From assembly GCA_021787595.1 (NCBI GenBank), contig JAJYLQ010000010.1, positions 1-64,000 of the forward strand: a stretch of 64,000 bases of DNA. Reading direction: 5' to 3'. Positions within the stretch are counted from its first letter, which is position 1; every line of letters begins with the position of its first letter. Positions 44,814 to 52,709 of the stretch are shown in pieces. This DNA is from Chloroflexota bacterium. Lineage in GTDB: Bacteria; Chloroflexota; Anaerolineae; Anaerolineales; Villigracilaceae. The position numbers and the translations under genes are program-made. The notes beneath the pieces were generated by a model. It worked only from the letters and a program-made list of their open reading frames with translations, did not search any database and was not told the DNA's origin.

Positions 44814-46118
44814 ATGAACAAAGTCACAGTTGTTTTTGATGAAAATAGAGATGTGAAAAACGTTTTGGGGTTATGCCCTGATGTCAACTTATATACTGGC
44901 AGGAAACAATTCATAGAGAAATTTGGCAACCCAACAACGCTAGAGGAGGATTTACTCATACTAGGAGCCGCTATTTTTGCAACAGACTTAGCTATTAAGC
45001 GCGGCCAGCAACACAATTTCATAAGAAGCATTGAACTAACTATACCCGTTGTAAATTTGCCAGCGTTCCAGAATGTTTCAGAAGACATAATCTACGCATT
45101 ACATGTGCTTAGTGGTGATGCATGGAAAATCAAGTTTGTACGTAGGCCAGGGCGACCAGAATGGACAAAAGACTGGGGTCCTCAACAAACCGGAAAAGTA
45201 TTGCTGTTTTCCGGTGGATTGGATTCTTTCGCTGCAGCTGTATCCTTGGCCAATGAAACCACCCGAATTCAGCTAGTAAGCCATGTGACAGCAAATCAGG
45301 TTATTTCAGGAACCCAAGACTATCTAACAGATTATCTGAATCGTGCGCTTGGTGGTAAGTTCTCAAGAGTGGCATTTCGCGTGACAGGGATTGGAAAGCC
45401 GACAAAAGGATTTCCTTTTCCGCAGGATAAAGACAGAGAGGAAACCCAGAGGACGCGCTCCTTTATGTTCCTATGTCTTGCAGGGCTGGTGGCGCGCAGA
45501 CAGGAATATCATGATGTGGTAATGATTGCAGAAAACGGGCAAATGGCAATTCATTTACCGCTCTCGGCTGGGCGAATCAGCGCATTCTCAACTCATACGG
45601 CCCATCCAGAGTTTGTTACACTAATGTCAAGCATCCTATCAAAAATCCTCAATTACAAAATTAACATCGAGAACCCGTTCTTGTACAAGACGAAATCTGA
45701 GGTGGTCAAACTTATCCTTCCAAAACATAAAGAAGTAATTGCCCAGACAGTGAGCTGCTGGAGGGCAAACAGGGTGTCTAATTATCATCATTGTGGAATC
45801 TGCGTCCCCTGCTTAATCCGCCGAATTGCATTGGAAAGCAATGGCATTGCCTTGCCTGAATATGAAAGAGATCTGTTACAAGAAAACGTTGCTCAATTGA
45901 GCGCCGATGACGATGGGAAACGAAATCTTGTCGATCTGTGTGAATTCATCAACAGCTTTAAGCAAAACCAATCTTTAGCAGAATTGCAGTTATTGTTTCC
46001 AGAATTGGCCACAGATTCATATGATGTCGGTCGTGTAATAAGAATGTACAAACGATTTGCCATCGAAGCATTGACCGTCTTTAAAGCCTATCCAGAAGTG
46101 CTGAAAATCATGGGGTGA
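44814..46118 (+). CDS. qatC: QatC-like (QueC-family) protein
   Basis: 434 residues from MNKVTVVF after GGGGGG. An N-terminal 120-residue extension precedes the PP-loop ATPase domain with SGGLDS (133-138) and the C-terminal zinc site CWRAN...HCGICVPC, as in 7-cyano-7-deazaguanine synthase. QueC itself is only about 225 residues, so the length fits QatC. No queD, queE or queF lies near, which argues against queuosine synthesis and for the defence role of QatC. It probably uses a deazaguanine precursor with ATP. Confidence 0.85.
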   Translation: MNKVTVVFDENRDVKNVLGLCPDVNLYTGRKQFIEKFGNPTTLEEDLLILGAAIFATDLAIKRGQQHNFIRSIELTIPVVNLPAFQNVSEDIIYALHVLSGDAWKIKFVRRPGRPEWTKDWGPQQTGKVLLFSGGLDSFAAAVSLANETTRIQLVSHVTANQVISGTQDYLTDYLNRALGGKFSRVAFRVTGIGKPTKGFPFPQDKDREETQRTRSFMFLCLAGLVARRQEYHDVVMIAENGQMAIHLPLSAGRISAFSTHTAHPEFVTLMSSILSKILNYKINIENPFLYKTKSEVVKLILPKHKEVIAQTVSCWRANRVSNYHHCGICVPCLIRRIALESNGIALPEYERDLLQENVAQLSADDDGKRNLVDLCEFINSFKQNQSLAELQLLFPELATDSYDVGRVIRMYKRFAIEALTVFKAYPEVLKIMG

Positions 46119-46122
46119 TCAT

Positions 46123-46737
46123 ATGTTCAAAATTTCTCTTACAGAGTTGGAAGAGGTTCGACGGGATCCAGTTGCTTATAAAAAGAAACGCGATGGTGGA
46201 GCAGGTTTTTACCCTAGAAAATCCGTATTTCTGACACTTAAGCGGGCAATTTATGAATATCATAAGAATACAGATGCTCTTGTCGCAATGAACTACTTGG
46301 AGGATGGACTGGAGTCGTTTAAGAGTCGTGCTTCCTGTGAAAAAGCAGTTGAAGATTTACAATGGTATATTACCGAGTATCAGAAGCTTGGCTGGGCAAC
46401 CTTTCTGAAGAAACACAATATTTCGATTCCGCTATCAACCCACTATCTCGACTCGCTGAAAGTAACAGGTGAAATCGGTCGGATTGACATGCATCCTAAT
46501 GGCACATATGCGGCTTGGCTTTTCAACAAGGGAGCTGTTGGGGATTGGCAAAATGAACTGCGAATGCCCATTATCCAGAATGCCATTGGCGTTGAGTTGG
46601 GTGCGCCGCCAGTGATGATCCATGTTGGGATTTATTGTTTTGAAGATCACACTGTCAATATCCATAACTTTACAAATAACGATATTAGACGTGCTCATTT
46701 GGAGATGGAGGCTTTATTCAGAAAAATGGGATTCTGA
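46123..46737 (+). CDS. RecB-like fold protein, possibly inactive nuclease
   Basis: 204 residues, 4 bp after the QatC-like gene. The segments GRIDMHPNGTYAAWLFNKG, WQNELRMPIIQNAIGVELG and VGIYCFEDHTVNIHNF follow the RecB/Cas4 PD-(D/E)XK pattern, but the acidic residue expected before x-K is Phe in LFNKG. It may bind DNA without cutting, or use a shifted site. In described Qat loci the fourth gene is a TatD-like DNase; this is not TatD. The assignment is tentative. Confidence 0.5.
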   Translation: MFKISLTELEEVRRDPVAYKKKRDGGAGFYPRKSVFLTLKRAIYEYHKNTDALVAMNYLEDGLESFKSRASCEKAVEDLQWYITEYQKLGWATFLKKHNISIPLSTHYLDSLKVTGEIGRIDMHPNGTYAAWLFNKGAVGDWQNELRMPIIQNAIGVELGAPPVMIHVGIYCFEDHTVNIHNFTNNDIRRAHLEMEALFRKMGF

Positions 46738-46857
46738 TCCATTCATTAATTTCAAAATATTCAAATGAGATTTACCTATAGCGCTATACAACTTGATCCG
46801 CGCTAAACCTTAACAAATAATTGTTTAACCAGAAGAATAGGTTTCCCATGCTTGCTT

Positions 46858-47043
46858 CTGGTGGTAGTGGTCTATATTGTGACCCAGCATTATCTGATGT
46901 TGAAGCGCAAAGGTGTTATACACAGCCATCGCGCGCGCAAAAAAGTTGTGTGTGCTGGTGGGCAATCGCCGGGCGATCGGCATGGCGGTGAAGAACAACA
47001 AGGTGGCTCATCGCTACACGGCACTGGGATGGCAATTGAAGTG
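46858..47043 (+). pseudogene. remnant of a second recD2 3' end
   Basis: GTGACCCAGCATTATCTGATG and the following 150 bases match the last 165 bp of recD2 (42987-43151), ending in a frame that reads LVGNRRAIGMAVKNNKVAHR and then YTALGWQLK. Earlier frameshifts break the frame. It implies that the Qat-like operon now sits between an intact recD2 and a duplicated tail. Confidence 0.85.
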
Positions 47044-47079
47044 ACTATCCTGATAGTGCGTTGACATATTATTCACAAC

Positions 47080-47364
47080 ATGAATAACACTTATTCACCA
47101 CCGAAGAGATATTTAGATCGTGGGATCACCCGCTCTCTGCAAGATGCTAGCCGGGATCATGCCGTTATTGTTCTGACTGGTGCTCGTCAGGTTGGGAAAA
47201 GCACACTTCTACTCAACTCCGAGTCATTCCGAGATTGGCGTTGTCTTAGCATGGTTAAATTTGATTTCCGGTCTCAACTCTTCCGAGAATCAAAAGCACT
47301 GCGGCTCAGTGGAGATCGCATCATTCCAGAAGTTGCATCAAACGCTACTTCGCAATTTTCGTAG
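47080..47364 (+). pseudogene. truncated AAA_14-type ATPase
   Basis: The frame begins with RYLDRGITRSLQDASRDHAV and Walker A TGARQVGKSTLL, the N-terminus of the AAA_14/DUF4143 ATPases (normally about 400 residues). Similarity is lost after about 75 residues. The end overlaps the hsdM 3' end, so the rest was replaced when the restriction locus was joined here. Confidence 0.65.
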
Positions 47365-48870
47365 TGCGTCGCTAAGTTCCTTTCCCTTCGCTTCGATCAC
47401 ATCCAGCAACTCATCATGTGTTCTCAAATCTTCATCGGCTTTTGCGTTCGGATTGACAGCTTTCAAATCATAGTTGCGAGATTCGATTTCTTCGCATGTG
47501 ACTGTCCAACTGCGATCTGAATCGCCGCGCGTGGGAAGCAGACGAAAAAAGTCATCGAAGCGATCCACAGTCAGCGGAGTCTTCTTACCAACTTTTATAT
47601 CCGATAGATCGTAGTACCAAATCTTTTCGGTCTTTTTGCCTTTGGTGAAAAAAAGCAAATTGGTTTTGACGCCCGCGCCGGCGGCAGTAAAGACCCCACC
47701 CGGCAAACTGACAATCGCCCACACATCGCAATCATCGAGCAGCTTTCGTTTGGTTTGAACGAAAGCCGTTTCATTAGTGCGGAATAATACACCTTCATCC
47801 AACACGATCCCACAGGTTCCGCCATCTCGCAGGCTATCAATCACATGCTGCAAGAATAATACTTGAGTTGCGCCAGTTTTGTATGCAAAACGAGTTTGGG
47901 CTTCTTTGCCTTCCTTGCCGCCAAAGGGCGGATTGGTGAGCACCACATCAAACAATGATGGCGCGCCTTGAAACAATCCGCCGAAAGTTTCTTGACCGGT
48001 GAGCGTATTGCCGTGCCACAAATGCGGACTATCAATACCATGCAAGATAAGATTGGCAAGCGCAATCGGGTAGATCAAGTTCTCCTTCTCGCGCCCGTAA
48101 AAAGTCGAGTGTTTGAGCGCTTCGATTTGGTCCGGTGTAGCAGACGCGCCCAACGCGTCATTCAGGAATTCGTAGGATTGTGCCAAAAATCCGCCTGTGC
48201 CCGCACCCGGATCATAGATGGTTTGTCCAAGTTTCGGATTGACCGCTTTGACCATCACGCGGATGATCTGACGCGGCGTGAAGAATTGTCCGCCATCGTT
48301 GCCCTTCTCGCCCATTTTGAGAAGCAAGCCTTCATAAACTTGCGACAAGGCAAAGATGTGCGTCGTATCAATATTCTCATGACGGATTTCGTGGACTTTA
48401 TCGAGCACATCCAGAAAATTCTTTTCGGTGTCGACGCGCACATGCTCGACACCAGAAAGAATTTCGCTGATGACTTTTTTTCGCGGCGTGGCGTTGGGCC
48501 GATCCCGCAAGCCTTTGAGATGCGGCAATAAATCGCCGTTTACGAATCCAAAGAATGCACCCAGCGCGCCGTTTTGCAATTCAATTCGCTTTTTGCCATC
48601 AGGTGCAGCCCAATCCTGCCAGCGATACGGCGACTTGAGCGAAGGCGTGAACTTTACTCCGACGGCTTCGGCTTGTTCGGCTTCCTGCTCCTCGCGGTCA
48701 TCCAAGATTCGCAAAAAGAGAATCCACGTTAGCTCAGGGACATATTGCAACGCGCCGGCGCAATTGGAGCGGCGCAAAATATCGCAGATGCCCCAGACAT
48801 AAGAATCAAGGCTGGCTTGCGTGGTGAACTTACGAGAGTGGTTGCTGTTTGAACTGTTTGACTTTGCCAT
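47338..48870 (-). CDS. hsdM: type I restriction-modification DNA methyltransferase, HsdM
   Basis: 510 residues. An N-terminal helical domain precedes the adenine methylase with motif I DPGAGTGGF and the catalytic NPPFGG. It should methylate adenine together with HsdS. It is the last gene of the locus in the direction of transcription, separated from hsdS by cargo genes. Its first 38 codons (MAKSNSSNSNHSRKFTTQAS, then LDSYVWGICDIL) are duplicated in the linker ORFs at 49810 and 53765. A symmetrical promoter lies 13 bp upstream. Confidence 0.93.
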   Translation of the reverse strand: MAKSNSSNSNHSRKFTTQASLDSYVWGICDILRRSNCAGALQYVPELTWILFLRILDDREEQEAEQAEAVGVKFTPSLKSPYRWQDWAAPDGKKRIELQNGALGAFFGFVNGDLLPHLKGLRDRPNATPRKKVISEILSGVEHVRVDTEKNFLDVLDKVHEIRHENIDTTHIFALSQVYEGLLLKMGEKGNDGGQFFTPRQIIRVMVKAVNPKLGQTIYDPGAGTGGFLAQSYEFLNDALGASATPDQIEALKHSTFYGREKENLIYPIALANLILHGIDSPHLWHGNTLTGQETFGGLFQGAPSLFDVVLTNPPFGGKEGKEAQTRFAYKTGATQVLFLQHVIDSLRDGGTCGIVLDEGVLFRTNETAFVQTKRKLLDDCDVWAIVSLPGGVFTAAGAGVKTNLLFFTKGKKTEKIWYYDLSDIKVGKKTPLTVDRFDDFFRLLPTRGDSDRSWTVTCEEIESRNYDLKAVNPNAKADEDLRTHDELLDVIEAKGKELSDALRKLRSSV

Positions 48871-48882
48871 GGTTTTTGGTTG

Positions 48883-48910
48883 TTGACATCTTGATTATAG
48901 TGGTTATAAT
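48883..48910 (+). promoter_or_regulatory. perfect sigma-70 promoter, possibly bidirectional
   Basis: TTGACA (48883-48888), a 16-bp spacer and TATAAT (48905-48910) point toward the ncRNA. The palindrome ATTATAGTGGTTATAAT (48894-48910) also places a TATAAT on the minus strand 24 bp upstream of hsdM, though without a good -35 there. Confidence 0.8.
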
Positions 48911-48914
48911 ATAG

Positions 48915-48990
48915 TTAGCCTGCATCGTATGAACGCCGACTTCATGTCGTTGGAGGGTATCCTCCTAGTACGAAGGTGGGCTAATTTTAT
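48915..48990 (+). ncRNA. structured RNA beside a DUF3800 gene, candidate DUF3800-type RNA
   Basis: Starting about 5 bp after the -10 box, TTAGCC (48915-48920) pairs with GGCTAA (48979-48984) and CGTA (48926-48929) with TACG (48969-48972). These enclose two hairpins, CGAC-TTCAT-GTCG (48937-48949) and GGAGG-GTAT-CCTCC (48952-48965). A U-rich ATTTTATTT follows. It overlaps the last codons of the DUF3800 gene in antisense. Structured RNAs near DUF3800 genes have been described (DUF3800-I to XI motifs); I cannot say which, if any, this is. Confidence 0.55.
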
Positions 48991-49807
48991 TTAAGGCAGT
49001 CAAAGGTCGGCGAGGTGTGTAATAATTCTCATTTTTTGCATAGTGACTACTGTCGTACAGGTCTACCACCAACGCTACCTTATTTACGATGAAATTGTAG
49101 TAGCGTGTTTCTCCTCTTTCAAAAACACGTTGAACAGCCCAGCACATATAATCGCTCACATTGAGTAACGGCTCGGTGCGCGGATATTGCACATTGAAAG
49201 CAATTCGTGTTTTTATTTGATCGGGTGTCTTACGCTTTAGAAAGCGCACAGTTGCTTTTTCCAGAGCATCTTCAAACACAATGTTACGTGTGACCTTACC
49301 GCGCTGAGCAATATCAAGAATCAAATCGCCGCCACCTTGTAGTTTGTTTTTCAGCAAATGAGAAAGTAAATCAGCATAAAACTCGGACTCATGACTATTA
49401 TGCTTGTGAACAAAAATTTCGGGAATTTTTCGCCCAACCACTGCTTCAAAACTGAAGTCTAATGACTGAAGATAATCAAAGAATACTTTTCGAGCCTCTT
49501 GCGGATCATCGGTTGCATGAAAGTAATATCCACCCGCCTCCGCTTTCTTTTTTTGAATACTCGGCACTTCTTTGAAGTAGGGATCGTTCGCCACTTGGTT
49601 TTGCAAACGACGGATTTCCTGACGAATCGGCTCTAACGGCGCATGGAATTTCACCATCCCCAAAATAAAACAAAGAGATACGCCATTTTGAATTCCAATA
49701 ATCGGCACGTGATCTTTCCCATAGAAAGTTGTGTCGCCTGCTTCATCTAAGAACCGATGCCGAGCAAAGGCTAGATTATCAGCGGAGTTTTTCTTTTTTG
49801 CTACCAT
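48965..49807 (-). CDS. DUF3800 protein
   Basis: 280 residues. The N-terminal FLDEAGD is the DUF3800 signature, an RNase H-like fold with acidic residues; further acidic positions are in GGDLILDIAQRG and SDYMCWAVQRV. The biochemical role is unknown; the family is common near mobile and defence genes. Its ATG lies 2 bp after the stop of a linker ORF, so its translation is probably coupled. A structured RNA and a strong opposing promoter lie at its 3' end. Confidence 0.85.
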   Translation of the reverse strand: MVAKKKNSADNLAFARHRFLDEAGDTTFYGKDHVPIIGIQNGVSLCFILGMVKFHAPLEPIRQEIRRLQNQVANDPYFKEVPSIQKKKAEAGGYYFHATDDPQEARKVFFDYLQSLDFSFEAVVGRKIPEIFVHKHNSHESEFYADLLSHLLKNKLQGGGDLILDIAQRGKVTRNIVFEDALEKATVRFLKRKTPDQIKTRIAFNVQYPRTEPLLNVSDYMCWAVQRVFERGETRYYNFIVNKVALVVDLYDSSHYAKNENYYTPRRPLTALNKISPPSY

Positions 49808-49809
49808 GA

Positions 49810-49977
49810 TTAAACTGCTCCTCCAAACGCTATCCGCAACAGCGACACGGACAGATGGCTAATTTCGGCGCAATTGGAACGCCGCAATATATCGCATATG
49901 CTCCAGACATAGGAATCGAGGCTGGCTTGGGCGGTAAATTTTCTATTATTCCTGTTGGAGGTAGAAAGTTTTGGCAT
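49810..49977 (-). CDS. linker mini-ORF: HsdM head fused to HsdS tail
   Basis: 55 residues. Residues 1-36 (MPKLSTSNRNNRKFTAQASL, DSYVWSICDILRRSNC) copy the HsdM N-terminus, and residues 38-53 (EISHLSVSLLRIAFGG) copy the HsdS C-terminus. The junction after TCCAATTGCGCC is the same as in the 53765-53935 copy. The ATG overlaps the PIN gene stop (TAATG), and the stop is 2 bp before the DUF3800 ATG. It probably serves to carry ribosomes to the next gene. Confidence 0.75.
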   Translation of the reverse strand: MPKLSTSNRNNRKFTAQASLDSYVWSICDILRRSNCAEISHLSVSLLRIAFGGAV

Positions 49978-50486
49978 TAGCGTAGCTTAATTTTCAGAGT
50001 GCGTAGTAATTCATATGTGGAAACATACTTGATCTCAAAATGACTGCACATATTCGGTATCTTGATTTCTCCAATGAAACGGCCCGTTGATTTGTCCAGA
50101 TTCTCAGTGTTCTTGACCCCTTCCATTGTTACAACTGTTAGATCGTATGCCATCGCATGAGCAATCACCCACGGGTCAGCACCCTTGAGAAACTCACGAA
50201 TCCAGTGCTGGTCTTGATAACGTCCATTCGCAAACTCCACGACTTGCCGATAAGCCTCATTCACCTTTGTATCAGGCTCAATAAACAATATCTCGTGGTA
50301 TTCTTTTGCCCACTGTTTAAGATCATCCTTACCCTCTTTCAATTCATCATACACAGCAATAGGGCTCATGATAGTACCATTCTGGGCAAGGGTAACCAGA
50401 GCACTCCAGAAGGGTGGAGCAATATCAAAGGCATAGTACGATCTATGCGCTTGGGTATAAACACTCGTGTCAAGACAGTAATCCAT
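49977..50486 (-). CDS. DUF4411 PIN-like protein, toxin candidate
   Basis: 169 residues. The start YCLDTSVYTQAHRSYYAFDI, the acidic ELKEGKDDL and the later GADPWVIAHAMAYDLTVVTM follow the PIN-type RNase pattern of DUF4411, with Asp residues at the catalytic positions. It follows the XRE-ImmA gene by 9 bp, the usual pairing for this family. It would be the toxin, with the XRE-ImmA protein as regulator and antitoxin. Confidence 0.82.
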   Translation of the reverse strand: MDYCLDTSVYTQAHRSYYAFDIAPPFWSALVTLAQNGTIMSPIAVYDELKEGKDDLKQWAKEYHEILFIEPDTKVNEAYRQVVEFANGRYQDQHWIREFLKGADPWVIAHAMAYDLTVVTMEGVKNTENLDKSTGRFIGEIKIPNMCSHFEIKYVSTYELLRTLKIKLR

Positions 50487-50495
50487 TGATTGCCC

Positions 50496-51650
50496 CTAGT
50501 GAATTCTGTCCATCAAATTAGAAACCTTGGCGGGACTTGTATTCAACAAGCGAGCAGCCTCGACATAAGTAATACGACCACCGGACACTGCGAAGACAAG
50601 TTCTGTCGTGAACCTTCGGCTGTTTCTAGTGAATAAATTGTTATAGAAACTCCCTCCCCTCCCCTTTTTGGTTGGCTTGCTCGCTTGCAATACATCCTGA
50701 AATGCCTGAATGAATTCATTCCTTGGAATTAATTCCAATTCATAACTGCGCCGCAAGATCACTTGAGCGCTAACTCGAAAATACTTTGCAAGGTTTTGTG
50801 CATTGTCCACTGCGTCCCGATACTTATCCCAACGCCGAATAAACGCAGATTTGGCAACGAGAAACTCAGCAGCTATATGGTTACAAAATGACTCAACCTT
50901 TTGGAATTCTTTCTGATCTGCTGTAATTTCTGGATTGGAGATTCCGCTTGTGCCAGTCCAGAGGTGAACAAGTTCATGTACTAAGGTAAAAATTCGAGGG
51001 GCAGTAAAGTCCACAGAGTTGATAAAGATCAAGGGGGCAAACTCATTCGCCAACGCGAATCCGCGAAATTCTTCAATAGAGAGTTTACGACGTGTATTGT
51101 TTCCAACAATACCACTCTGCAGCACTAGAATACCTGCACTTTCCACCTTTTGAATAAGCTTACGTAGATGCTCATCCCACGCAGTCATCGAAGCCGCGAA
51201 ATCTGGAGGAATTTCTAGAGTTTGGCGCATGTTCTGAATTATGTCATTTGGGTCGCTTTCAAGGGAAAATCTTCCAATAAATTCAAAGGGTGCTATTCTT
51301 TCTTCCTTGCGCCATTCAGCATACCAGTCCCTTTTCCTCAACGCATCATCTAGCACTTCCTGAAGATTAGTGCTAATCTCAATATTTTCTTTACCAGGCA
51401 AAGTACGAAAGTCTGCAATTGGCATCAAAATTTCAGGGGGTTCGCGAAGAACGAGATATCCCAACGGAACACTAAGAGCAGAGGCCGCCTTTTGTGCTTG
51501 ACGATAGTTGGGATATTCGGTTTCACGTTCCCAAGCAAGGATTTTGTCGGGCTTTGTATTGACAGCCTTGGCTAACCGCTCAATCGAAATGTCGGCTCTT
51601 TCTCGTGCCCATCGTAAAACATCGCCCGTGATTTCAACGGCTGTCGTCAT
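50496..51650 (-). CDS. XRE-ImmA/IrrE regulator with metallopeptidase domain
   Basis: 384 residues. An N-terminal helix-turn-helix (ISIERLAKAVNTKPDKILAW) is joined to a zinc peptidase with HELVH (in FTLVHELVHLWTG), as in ImmA/IrrE proteins that cleave repressors. A palindrome, TTCTGCCATTGGCAGAA, lies in its promoter (51680-51696), which suggests autoregulation. With the PIN gene it forms a toxin-antitoxin unit that has its own promoter within the restriction locus. Confidence 0.88.
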   Translation of the reverse strand: MTTAVEITGDVLRWARERADISIERLAKAVNTKPDKILAWERETEYPNYRQAQKAASALSVPLGYLVLREPPEILMPIADFRTLPGKENIEISTNLQEVLDDALRKRDWYAEWRKEERIAPFEFIGRFSLESDPNDIIQNMRQTLEIPPDFAASMTAWDEHLRKLIQKVESAGILVLQSGIVGNNTRRKLSIEEFRGFALANEFAPLIFINSVDFTAPRIFTLVHELVHLWTGTSGISNPEITADQKEFQKVESFCNHIAAEFLVAKSAFIRRWDKYRDAVDNAQNLAKYFRVSAQVILRRSYELELIPRNEFIQAFQDVLQASKPTKKGRGGSFYNNLFTRNSRRFTTELVFAVSGGRITYVEAARLLNTSPAKVSNLMDRIH

Positions 51651-51679
51651 AGTAAATATCCTATACAGATTTTAACACT

Positions 51680-51696
51680 TTCTGCCAATGGCAGAA
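51680..51696. promoter_or_regulatory. probable operator of the XRE-ImmA gene
   Basis: Perfect 7-bp inverted arms TTCTGCC/GGCAGAA around a 3-bp centre, 30 bp upstream of the ATG, next to a TAAAAT-like -10 on the minus strand. Confidence 0.65.
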
Positions 51697-51702
51697 TCGC
51701 AA

Positions 51703-51786
51703 CTATATATTTCCTTCAAATGCCTCCCGTAACATCGTCGCGGGCAAACGGCTGATTTCGGCAAGCTATGATCCTGTAGCTATCAT
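51703..51786 (-). pseudogene. decayed linker mini-ORF with HsdS tail
   Basis: The ATG overlaps the trypsin-like gene stop (ATGA), but the frame stops after MIATGS at TAG. It continues in the same frame as LAEISRLPATMLREAFEGNI and a stop, a copy of the HsdS C-terminus. Unlike the other linkers it is broken. The next unit has its own promoter and does not need coupling. Confidence 0.7.
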
Positions 51787-52610
51787 GGTTTGGATGTTTT
51801 CAACCATTCATCTACTAAATTAGCAAACACTGAAACAAGGCAACCAAAGTTAATCCTTCTTTGCCGAAGCCAACTACTTTGAATAGCTATTATCCAGTAT
51901 CGGTGCCAGTCTTGGCTAAATCCAATAATGGGGCCTCCGCTCATACCATCTATATCTTCAAGTACATAACCACTATCAGCGAGTTTGCCGATAAATCTAG
52001 GAAATTTGGTTGCTGAAACTCCCTCCGGGATTTGATAAAGTCTTTTAATACCGACTGCCGCTGGAGCCACGGATGCAGCCATTCGCTTACTTCCATTATC
52101 ACGAATTGCCATCGTTTGAATAAATTGCTGGGGAAGACCAAGCATAACGTAATTATTCGCGAATTCATCTGGGATACTTTTCCAGTTTTCTTCCAACACA
52201 GGGACGATACTATTTGCCTTCAACAAATCACAATAATTCGGACGTAGGATCACCAAGCCAAAATCAAGCCCTTCCTCCTCATCATTCATGAACAGCTTCG
52301 GAGCATGGGTGTAATCAAACGGGATTGAATATTGGGAAACTGCATTTGGACCAAATTTGTCGACCAACATAACTTCCCTGACTTTGATATTTTTGCTACT
52401 TATCTTTTGCTCGAGGTCTTCAAGAATATGGCCTGCTGTAACAAAGTTCCAGACGCCCTGAATCGATATGATAAAGCCTGAGTAACTAAAGAATTTATCT
52501 TCCCCTGAAGGGACGCCATCAGAATTCATTATTTGATACCATCCCGATAGACTCACCAAATGACGGCAGAAAAACCGAACAAGCTCTTGTAAAGAATCAA
52601 AATCTGACAT
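51783..52610 (-). CDS. trypsin-like serine protease
   Basis: 275 residues without a signal peptide. The catalytic His lies in FVTAGHIL, Asp in GLDFGLVILRP and Ser in DGMSGGPIIG, so the triad looks complete. It should be a cytoplasmic protease. Proteases of this type are known as effectors in several defence systems, usually linked to a sensor. Here the neighbour is a membrane protein, and a linker ORF supplies TGAGGAGGAAAA just before its ATG. Confidence 0.85.
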   Translation of the reverse strand: MSDFDSLQELVRFFCRHLVSLSGWYQIMNSDGVPSGEDKFFSYSGFIISIQGVWNFVTAGHILEDLEQKISSKNIKVREVMLVDKFGPNAVSQYSIPFDYTHAPKLFMNDEEEGLDFGLVILRPNYCDLLKANSIVPVLEENWKSIPDEFANNYVMLGLPQQFIQTMAIRDNGSKRMAASVAPAAVGIKRLYQIPEGVSATKFPRFIGKLADSGYVLEDIDGMSGGPIIGFSQDWHRYWIIAIQSSWLRQRRINFGCLVSVFANLVDEWLKTSKP

Positions 52611-52619
52611 TTTTCCTCC

Positions 52620-52709
52620 TCACACCTTTCCTTCAAACGCCTCCCGCAACAGCGACGCGGGCAGACGGTTGATTTCAGCAACGGGTGATGTTAGTAGATT
52701 CATTCTCAT
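52620..52709 (-). CDS. linker mini-ORF with HsdS tail
   Basis: 29 residues: MRMNLLTSPV followed by AEINRLPASLLREAFEGKV, the latter a copy of the HsdS C-terminus. The ATG overlaps the stop of the membrane protein gene (ATGA), and the TGA is followed by the protease ribosome site. The frame is intact, though the head is unrelated to HsdM. Confidence 0.65.
   Translation of the reverse strand: MRMNLLTSPVAEINRLPASLLREAFEGKV

Noticed and set aside
44814-46118. Queuosine biosynthesis role for the QueC-like gene
   Set aside because: The protein is twice the length of QueC, no other que genes lie near, and it is coupled to a QatB-like gene.
48915-48990. Retron msr/msd as explanation for the structured RNA
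   Set aside because: No reverse transcriptase gene is near and the RNA is too short.
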